DNA of 5,327 bases, taken from Candidatus Rokuibacteriota bacterium (GTDB taxonomy: Bacteria; Methylomirabilota; Methylomirabilia; Rokubacteriales; CSP1-6). Under the pieces are notes generated by a model. That model was not told where the DNA came from, searched no databases, and was given only the letters and a program-made list of their open reading frames with translations. The position numbers and the translations under genes were made by a program. Shown piece by piece: positions 1-5,327 of this stretch. The DNA is taken from assembly GCA_003221595.1 (NCBI GenBank), contig QHSM01000379.1, forward strand, positions 1 to 5,327, read 5' to 3'. Every line of letters starts with the position of its first letter. The first letter of the stretch is position 1.

Positions 1-765
1 AGCTTCTTCGCCAACCATCCGGCGACGCCGGAGCGCGGCAAGAACACGACGGCGGCGGCGAAGGCCCTGACGCGCGGGCCCGGGCGTCCGATCGCCGCGA
101 CGCGGCCGGCGTTTCTCGCGCGGCTCGACGGCCTCATTGTGGGCCCGGACCCGGCCAACGGTATCTTCGTGAAGAACCTCTTCCAGCATCCGGGTCTCGC
201 TCTCGCCCTCGAGATGCCGGCCGGATGGAAGACGAAGAATACTCCGGCCGCCGCCATCGCGAGCGAGCCCTCGGGCCGCGCGGCGGTGGCGCTGCAGATG
301 GCCGCCGAGGGCAGTGATCCCGTCGAGGGAGCGCGCCGGGACGGCCTCGAGGAGGGCGAGCTGAGCCGGCTGACTCGGACCACGATCGCGGGGCTTCCGG
401 CGGCCCAGCTCGTCGCGCAGGACCGCGAGGCGCGCATGCACCTGACGTGGATCGCGTACCGCAACCAGGTGTTCCGCGTGTCCGGCATCGCGGCGATCCG
501 GACCTTCGAGACCTACCGCGAGGCCTTCGCGCGGACCGCGTCCAGCTTCCGCCCGCTTCGCCGCGACGAGCGCGAGCGCATGACGGAATTGCGCCTGCGG
601 CCGCGTCCGGCGCGCGCCGGGGAGAGCCTCGCCGCGCTCGTGACCCGCACCGGCGGGACCTGGAAGCCGGAGCAGACCGCGGTCGCCAACGGCATCGCGG
701 TCGACGCGAATCTGGACGAGGGGTTCCCCGTGAAGGTCCCGATCCGACAGCGCCACACCGAGTGA
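1..765 (+). CDS. M48-family zinc metalloprotease, C-terminal part (5' end outside window)
   Basis: The frame is open from base 1 to a TGA at 763-765, giving 254 visible residues. The GTG at 139 is a codon inside the gene, not its start, because homologous-looking sequence continues upstream of it. Residues 5-11 (NHPATPER-type) match the conserved His-Pro...Arg motif that follows the catalytic core in M48 peptidases. Residues 42-77 (LDGLIVG...NGIF...F.HPGLALALEMPAGW) resemble the C-terminal extension of secreted M48 proteases with a beta-rich 'HP-L-P.GW' domain. Residues about 196-248 (ARAGESLAALVTRTG...AVANGI...LDEGFPVKVPI) look like a LysM-like module, often peptidoglycan-binding. The HExxH zinc site and any signal peptide would lie before base 1, so activity cannot be judged here. 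Such proteins usually act in the periplasm in envelope protein quality control. The gene converges on the efflux operon, ending 41 bp from its stop. The family call rests on motif recognition only. Confidence 0.7.
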   Translation, partial: SFFANHPATPERGKNTTAAAKALTRGPGRPIAATRPAFLARLDGLIVGPDPANGIFVKNLFQHPGLALALEMPAGWKTKNTPAAAIASEPSGRAAVALQMAAEGSDPVEGARRDGLEEGELSRLTRTTIAGLPAAQLVAQDREARMHLTWIAYRNQVFRVSGIAAIRTFETYREAFARTASSFRPLRRDERERMTELRLRPRPARAGESLAALVTRTGGTWKPEQTAVANGIAVDANLDEGFPVKVPIRQRHTE

Positions 766-780
766 GGCGAAGGGCTTTTT
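751..780 (+). terminator. Possible weak intrinsic terminator after the protease gene
   Basis: An imperfect hairpin spans 751-769: CGCC pairs with GGCG, then an A-A mismatch, then CAC with GTG around a CGA loop. A five-T run follows at 776-780. The stem overlaps the last codons and stop of the protease gene. The six-base gap between stem and T-run is longer than in a classic terminator, so this may be chance. No better hairpin is visible in the 41-bp convergent gap (766-806), and none was seen for the minus-strand operon. Confidence 0.25.
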
Positions 781-806
781 CTACCTGTAGCGCGCGCGGC
801 GACCCG

Positions 807-2204
807 CTACGACGACGTCCAGCCGCCGCCGAGCGCGCGGTAGAGCCGCACGAGCGCCAGCAGCTCGTCGCGCTGGGACTGCGCCAGCCCAAGCTCGGCG
901 TCGAAGAGCTGGCGCTCGGTGTCGAGGACCTCGAGATAGCTCGTGACGCCGCCCCGGTACCGGATGTTTGCCAGCCGCGCCGCGTCGCGCAGCGAGTCGA
1001 CGAGCAGCCCCTGCTGGATGCGGAACTCGCGCCGCTTGCTGTGCTCGATGAGCGCGTCCGCGACCTCGCGGAAGGCCTGCTGGACGGTCTGCTCGTAGAA
1101 GATCAGCGCCCCCAGCGCCTGGGCCTCGGCCGAGTCCACGCCCGCCCCGACGCGACCCATGTTGAAGATCGGCAGGGTCAGCTGGGGCGCGATCGCCAGG
1201 ATGCCCTGGGGGCCGAACCAGCTCCCGTCGATCCTGATGCCGCCGGCGCCGGCCGCGCCGGTGAGAACGACGCGCGGGAAGTAGTTGGCCTTGGCCACGC
1301 CGATACGCGCGGTGGCCGCCGCCAGCTGATTCTCGGCCTGGCGGACGTCGGGCCGGCGCTCGAGCAGGCTCGACGGTAGCCCGGCGGGCACGTTTGGAGG
1401 CGCAAGCGCCAGCTCCTCGGCCGTGGAACGGCCGCGCAGCACGGAACCGGGGTGGCGCCCGAGGAGCAGCGAGATCAGGTTCTCCGTCTGCCCGATGCGC
1501 CGTTCGACGTCGGGAATGGTCTCGGCGGCCGTGTACAGCAGCACCTCCGCCTGCCGCACGTCGATCAGCGCCGCGACGCCGCCCTCGTACCGGCGCTGCA
1601 CGAGCCGCAGCGAGCCCTGCCGGGAGGCGAGCGTGCGCCGGGAAATTTCCAGCTCGAGGTCGAGCTCGCGGAGCTGGAAGTACGCGGTGGCCACGTCGCT
1701 GATCAGCGTGGACATGACGAACTGCCGCGCGTCCTCGGTGGCGAGCAGATCGCCCCGCGCGGCCTCCGTGGCACGCCGGAGACGACCCCAGAGATCGAGC
1801 TCCCAGGCGAGGTCGAGCGTGCCCACGGGACTGAACGTCGATTTGAACTGGGAGGGCGCCAGGTCGCCGAAGATCCTGGTGTAGGCCGCGCTCGCGTTTC
1901 CGGTCACGTCGGGGAACTGAAAGGAGCGGTTGATGGTGACCTGGGCCCGCGCATCGAGAACCCGCGCCGCGGCGATCCGGAGATCGTAGTTCGCGGCGAG
2001 CGCCGTGCGCAGGAGCTCCTGCAGCACCTCGTCCTGGAAGACCTCCCACCAGGCCAGGTCGGCGATCGATCTCTCGCTCGCCGGGACGTCCGGCGACTGC
2101 CCGCGGAATTCGGGCGGGACCTGAACTTCCGGGCGCTTGTAATCGGGTCCGACCGCGCACCCGGCCAGGAGCAGCGCTGCCGACAGAAGGGCGAGGCGCC
2201 TCAC
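807..2204 (-). CDS. NodT/OprM-type outer-membrane efflux channel lipoprotein (TolC superfamily)
   Basis: Forms the outer-membrane duct of a tripartite efflux pump: a trimer with a beta-barrel in the outer membrane and a long alpha-helical periplasmic tunnel. The protein has 465 residues, the usual family length, and ends in TAG at 807-809. It begins with a lipoprotein signal: two Arg, a hydrophobic stretch and the lipobox LLAGC with the acylated Cys at residue 16, followed by the family signature AVGPDYKRP (17-25). Other hallmarks are WELDLWGRLRR (134-144), LPSSLLERRPDVRQAE (276-291) and IGVAKANYFPR (301-311). The two homologous OEP halves show as RYEGGVAALIDV (205-216) and RYRGGVTSYLEV (415-426). 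The GTG start at 2204-2202 was chosen because it gives this signal peptide directly and overlaps the pump stop by four bases. The frame stays open upstream to 2684, but that extension translates to Arg-rich sequence with no family similarity and lies inside the pump gene. Substrates are set by the pump and cannot be read from this gene. Confidence 0.95.
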   Translation of the reverse strand: MRRLALLSAALLLAGCAVGPDYKRPEVQVPPEFRGQSPDVPASERSIADLAWWEVFQDEVLQELLRTALAANYDLRIAAARVLDARAQVTINRSFQFPDVTGNASAAYTRIFGDLAPSQFKSTFSPVGTLDLAWELDLWGRLRRATEAARGDLLATEDARQFVMSTLISDVATAYFQLRELDLELEISRRTLASRQGSLRLVQRRYEGGVAALIDVRQAEVLLYTAAETIPDVERRIGQTENLISLLLGRHPGSVLRGRSTAEELALAPPNVPAGLPSSLLERRPDVRQAENQLAAATARIGVAKANYFPRVVLTGAAGAGGIRIDGSWFGPQGILAIAPQLTLPIFNMGRVGAGVDSAEAQALGALIFYEQTVQQAFREVADALIEHSKRREFRIQQGLLVDSLRDAARLANIRYRGGVTSYLEVLDTERQLFDAELGLAQSQRDELLALVRLYRALGGGWTSS

Positions 2205-2218
2205 GCGTGCTGCCTGCC
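2201..2218 (-). promoter_or_regulatory. GTGA stop/start overlap with weak Shine-Dalgarno for the channel gene
   Basis: The pump's TGA stop (2203-2201) and the channel's GTG start (2204-2202) share the bases GTGA. On the minus strand a GGCAGG element (2218-2213) lies eight bases before the GTG and could serve as a modest ribosome-binding site. This arrangement suggests translational coupling and fixes the channel start. It leaves no room for a separate promoter between the two genes other than one inside the pump gene. Confidence 0.6.
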
Positions 2219-5200
2219 GGGCACGGGCGCGGCCGGTTGGGGCTTGGCCGCCGGCTTCTTCGCGGGAGCGCCTTTGCGTCCCAGCCCTTCGACGAAGGTG
2301 AAGTTTCCTGGGATCAGGAACACCCCGAGGGCGGTGGCGACGAGCATGCCCCAGAACACGGCCGTGCCCATGACGTTCTGGGCGCCGGCGCCGGCCCCGC
2401 TCGCCAGCATCAAAGGCACGACGCCCAGGATGAAGGCGAACGCCGTCATCAAGATCGGCCTGAAGCGGAGCCGCGCGGATTCCAGAGCGGCCTCCTCGAG
2501 CGTCAGCCCCTCTTTCTCGTGCTTGGCCTTGGCGAACTCGACGATCAGGATCGCGTTCTTCGCGGCGAGCCCGACGAGCATGATCAGGCCGATCTGCACG
2601 TAGACGTTGTTGTCGTAGCCGGTGAGCCACACCCCGAAGAAGGCGCCGAGCGCGACCAGCGGGGAGCCGAGCAGCACGGCCCACGGCAGGCGCCAGCTCT
2701 CGTACATGGCGGCCAGCAGGAGGAAGACGAACACGATCGCCAGGACGAACGTCGGCGTGGCCGGCGGTGCGATCTTCTCCTGATACGACAGCGAAGAGTA
2801 GGCGAAGCCCAGCTCCTTCGGCATGGTCTGCTTGAAGACCTCCTCGAGCGCGGCGAGCGCCTGCCCGGAGCTGACGCCCCGCGCGGGAGCGCCGTTGATC
2901 TCGACCGAGCGCAGGAGGTTGAAGCGGGTGGTGATCTCGGTTCCCGGGACCGAGCCGATGGTGACGAGCGTCGACAGCGGGATCATCGTGCCGGTCGTCT
3001 TGCTGCGCACGTAGACGTCGCCGATGTCCGACGGCTTTCGGCGGTAGTCGGCGTCGGCCTGAACGTAGACGCGATAGAGACGCCCGAACCGGTTGAAGTC
3101 GTTCACGTAGGTGCCGCCCATCGCGGCCGACATGGCCTGGAAGACCTCGTTCACGGGCACGCCGAGCGTGCGGGCTTTCTCCCGGTCGAGCTCCACCTTC
3201 ACCTGGGGATAGGTGGGGTCGAACGCGGTGAAGATCGACGAGAACTCGGGCCGCTGTCGCGCCGCGTTCAGGAACGCCCGCGTCTGGGTTCCGAGCTCTT
3301 CCACGCTGAGCGTGCCGCTGCGGTCTTGCAGGAGGAAGTTGAAGCCCGACGACGCGCCGAAGCCGGAGATGGTCGGGATGTTGAACGGAAACGCGATCGC
3401 CTCGGGGATCGCGGCCAGCTCACGCTGCATCAGGCGCATGATGCCGTACACCTTCTGGGACTCGGCGTGCCGCTCCTCCCACGGCTTGAGTCGGACGAAG
3501 ATGCTCCCGAAGTTCGGCTGGTAGGTGCTGGTGACGGCGCCGTACCCGCCGATCGTCTGGTACGAGTCGACGCCTTCGACCTTGGCGAGGATCGCCTCGA
3601 TCTTGCGCAACACGGCGCTCGTCCGCTCGAGCGAGGCCGCGGGCGGGAGCTGCACGTTGACGCCGAACAACCCTTGATCTTCGTCGGGGATGAAGCCGGC
3701 CGGCAGCGCGCGACCGAAGAGGCCGACGCCGACGATGACCACGCCCACTAACAGGATGGTGATGATCCCGCGCCGGATGAGTAGGTGCGCGACGCTGATG
3801 TAGCCTTTCGTCGTGACGTCGAACACCCGGTTGAATCCACGGAAGAACGCCCCGAGCGGGCCCCGGGCCGGGCGCGCGGGCTTGAGGAGCATGGCCGAGA
3901 GCGCGGGCGACAGCGAGAGCGCGCTGAACGCTGAGAGCAGCACGGAGATCGCGATCGTGAGGGCAAACTGCTGGTACATCTGCCCGGTGAGGCCGCCCAG
4001 GAAGGCGACGGGGACGAATACGGCCGAGAGGATGAGCGCGATCCCGATGACCGGCGCCGACACTTCCTTCATGGCCTGCGACGTAGCGTCGCGCGGGCTC
4101 ATGCCGTGCTCGATGTGGTGCATGACCGCTTCGACGACGACGATCGCGTCGTCCACCACGATGCCGATCGCCAGCACGAGGCCGAACATCGACAGCGTGT
4201 TAACGGAAAAGCTGAGCATCGGGAAGAAGATGAAGGTGCCGACGATCGAGACGGGCACCGTCAAGAGGGGGATGATGGTCGCCCGCAGATTCTGCAGGAA
4301 GATGAACACGACGAGCGTGACGAGGATCAGCGCCTCGACGAAGGTCTTCACGATCTCGTGAATCGACGCCTGGACCGCCGGCGTGGTGTCGTAGACGATC
4401 GTGTAGTCGAGATCCGGCGGGAACAGACCCTTGGCCGTGGCCATGGTCTTGTAGATCGTCTCGGCCGCCTTGAGCTGGTTCGCTCCGGGGAGCAGGTAGA
4501 CGGCCATCGCGCCGGACGGCTTACCGTTCAGCCGGCCGAACGAGTTGTAGTCCTGGCTGCCGAGCTCGGCGCGCCCCACGTCCCGAATGCGCACCGGCGT
4601 GCCGGTGGCGGCCTCGCGAATGATGATGTTCTCGAATTCCTCGGTGGTCACGAGCCGGCCGGGCGCGCTCACCGTGAAGGTGAACGCCTGATCGGCCGGC
4701 GTCGGCGCCTGGCCGATCCGGCCGGCCGGGGCCTGGAGGTTCTGCTCCTTGATCGCCGCGATCACGTCGGACGGCGTCAGGCCGAGCTTGGCGAGCTTGT
4801 CGGGCCTGAGCCAGATGCGCAGGCCGTAGTCGGTGCCGCCGAAGAGGTCGACCTGGGCGATGCCCGGAATTCTCAGGATCTGGTCGCGCAGGTTGATCGA
4901 GGCGTAGTTGATCAGGAAGTTCGCGTCGTAGCTCCCGCCGGGTGAGGAGAGCGAGATCACCATGAGGATGCTCGGGCTCTGCTTCTTCACGGTGACGCCC
5001 TGGGCGACGACCTCCTGCGGCAAGCGCGCCTGCGCGGAGGAGACCCGGTTCTGGGTCAGCACGTTGGCGGTGTCCTGGTCGACGCCGACCTCGAAGTTCA
5101 CGTCGAGCAGCATGCGGCCGTCGCTCGTGTTCGACGACTTCATGTAGATCATCCGGTCGACGCCGTTGACCTCCTGCTCGATCGGCGTGGCCACGGACTG

Positions 5201-5327
5201 CTCGACCGCCACCGCCGAGGCGCCCGGATAGTTGGCGGTCACGCGGATGGTCGGCGGCGCCAGGAACGGATACTGCTCGAAGCTGAGCCGGAGGAGCGAG
5301 TAGGTGCCCATCATGACGGTGATGATG
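2201..5327 (-). CDS. HAE-1 family RND multidrug efflux pump, MexF/OqxB/CeoB-like (N-terminus cut by window edge)
   Basis: Proton-driven inner-membrane pump that takes hydrophobic drugs, solvents or similar compounds from the periplasm or inner leaflet and passes them to the outer-membrane channel. Residues are numbered from the ATG at 5314. That ATG is not the real start: four more codons (I-I-T-V) are in frame before it, and alignment with AcrB from memory puts the true start about 16 codons past the window. The rest is intact (1037 residues from that ATG, TGA at 2203-2201). The order is end of TM1, periplasmic porter loop (about 12-320), TM2-6 (321-476), TM7 (515-534), second porter loop (535-850), TM8-12 (853-1003). 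The proton-relay residues are all present: D388/D389 in GIVVDDAIVVVE (AcrB D407/D408), K919 in GLAAKNAILIVEF (K940), R950 (R971) and T957 (T978). YVNDFNRFGRLYRVYVQAD (736-754) and DNNVYVQIGL (901-910) point to the MexF/OqxB/CeoB branch rather than AcrB itself. The protein ends in a Lys/Pro/Ala-rich tail. An adaptor gene is expected upstream, beyond 5327. Confidence 0.96.
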   Translation of the reverse strand, partial: IITVMMGTYSLLRLSFEQYPFLAPPTIRVTANYPGASAVAVEQSVATPIEQEVNGVDRMIYMKSSNTSDGRMLLDVNFEVGVDQDTANVLTQNRVSSAQARLPQEVVAQGVTVKKQSPSILMVISLSSPGGSYDANFLINYASINLRDQILRIPGIAQVDLFGGTDYGLRIWLRPDKLAKLGLTPSDVIAAIKEQNLQAPAGRIGQAPTPADQAFTFTVSAPGRLVTTEEFENIIIREAATGTPVRIRDVGRAELGSQDYNSFGRLNGKPSGAMAVYLLPGANQLKAAETIYKTMATAKGLFPPDLDYTIVYDTTPAVQASIHEIVKTFVEALILVTLVVFIFLQNLRATIIPLLTVPVSIVGTFIFFPMLSFSVNTLSMFGLVLAIGIVVDDAIVVVEAVMHHIEHGMSPRDATSQAMKEVSAPVIGIALILSAVFVPVAFLGGLTGQMYQQFALTIAISVLLSAFSALSLSPALSAMLLKPARPARGPLGAFFRGFNRVFDVTTKGYISVAHLLIRRGIITILLVGVVIVGVGLFGRALPAGFIPDEDQGLFGVNVQLPPAASLERTSAVLRKIEAILAKVEGVDSYQTIGGYGAVTSTYQPNFGSIFVRLKPWEERHAESQKVYGIMRLMQRELAAIPEAIAFPFNIPTISGFGASSGFNFLLQDRSGTLSVEELGTQTRAFLNAARQRPEFSSIFTAFDPTYPQVKVELDREKARTLGVPVNEVFQAMSAAMGGTYVNDFNRFGRLYRVYVQADADYRRKPSDIGDVYVRSKTTGTMIPLSTLVTIGSVPGTEITTRFNLLRSVEINGAPARGVSSGQALAALEEVFKQTMPKELGFAYSSLSYQEKIAPPATPTFVLAIVFVFLLLAAMYESWRLPWAVLLGSPLVALGAFFGVWLTGYDNNVYVQIGLIMLVGLAAKNAILIVEFAKAKHEKEGLTLEEAALESARLRFRPILMTAFAFILGVVPLMLASGAGAGAQNVMGTAVFWGMLVATALGVFLIPGNFTFVEGLGRKGAPAKKPAAKPQPAAPVPGRQHA

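Noticed and set aside
1238..1264. GC-rich near-repetitive run (gccggcgccggccgcgccgg) and a similar one near 2380-2400
   Set aside because: Each encodes a Gly/Ala-rich stretch of a conserved protein (GAAGAGG in the channel, SGAGAGAQN in the pump), so these are not independent repeats.
134..1379. Several other long open frames on both strands around the protease 3' end (134-892 minus, 447-1379 plus)
   Set aside because: They are shadows of the protease and channel genes, cross the convergent junction, and show no domain or credible start signal.
781..2160. A 459-codon minus-strand frame within the channel gene
   Set aside because: It is an alternate frame of the channel gene, low in complexity (Arg/Ala/Gly/Pro), and the true frame carries all the family motifs.
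1452..2603. A 383-codon plus-strand open frame opposite the channel and the end of the pump
   Set aside because: It spans two real genes on the other strand and has no recognisable motif; it is a composition artefact.
2205..2684. In-frame upstream extension of the channel gene to an ATG at 2684
   Set aside because: It would add 160 Arg-rich residues that hide the lipoprotein signal and lie within the conserved pump coding sequence; the GTG at 2204 is the better start.
2207..3751. A 514-codon plus-strand open frame opposite the pump gene
   Set aside because: It is antisense to a clearly conserved RND pump, its translation is rich in Arg/Asp/Glu/His/Gly with no domain, and long antisense frames are expected in GC-rich codon-biased DNA.

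Overview
This window is GC-rich (by eye well above 60%), with strong G/C bias at third codon positions, and is almost fully coding. The organism is a Gram-negative bacterium: one gene is a lipid-anchored outer-membrane channel and the next is an inner-membrane pump that needs such a channel. The phylum cannot be fixed from the sequence. A high-GC soil-type lineage (Pseudomonadota, Myxococcota, Methylomirabilota/Rokubacteria-like) would fit, but that is inference.

Layout. Bases 1-765 (+ strand) are the 3' part of a gene for an M48-type zinc metalloprotease that carries a C-terminal LysM-like module. Its catalytic region lies before the window. Bases 766-806 are a 41-bp gap between convergent genes, next to one weak hairpin/T-run. 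Bases 807-2204 (- strand) encode a complete NodT/OprM-type outer-membrane efflux lipoprotein of 465 residues. Bases 2201-5327 (- strand) encode nearly all of an HAE-1 family RND efflux pump resembling the MexF/OqxB/CeoB branch. Only about 16 N-terminal residues appear to be missing beyond the right edge.

The two minus-strand genes run pump then channel, overlap by four bases (GTGA), and are almost certainly co-transcribed and translationally coupled. Together they supply two of the three parts of a tripartite drug/solvent efflux system. The periplasmic adaptor (membrane-fusion protein) is not here and would be expected just beyond base 5327, together with the promoter and any regulator. The protease gene converges on this operon and has no evident functional link to it.

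I found no RNA gene, mobile element, CRISPR array or convincing new system. The window is an ordinary efflux locus; the findings below are small points about variant residues, gene ends and start choice.
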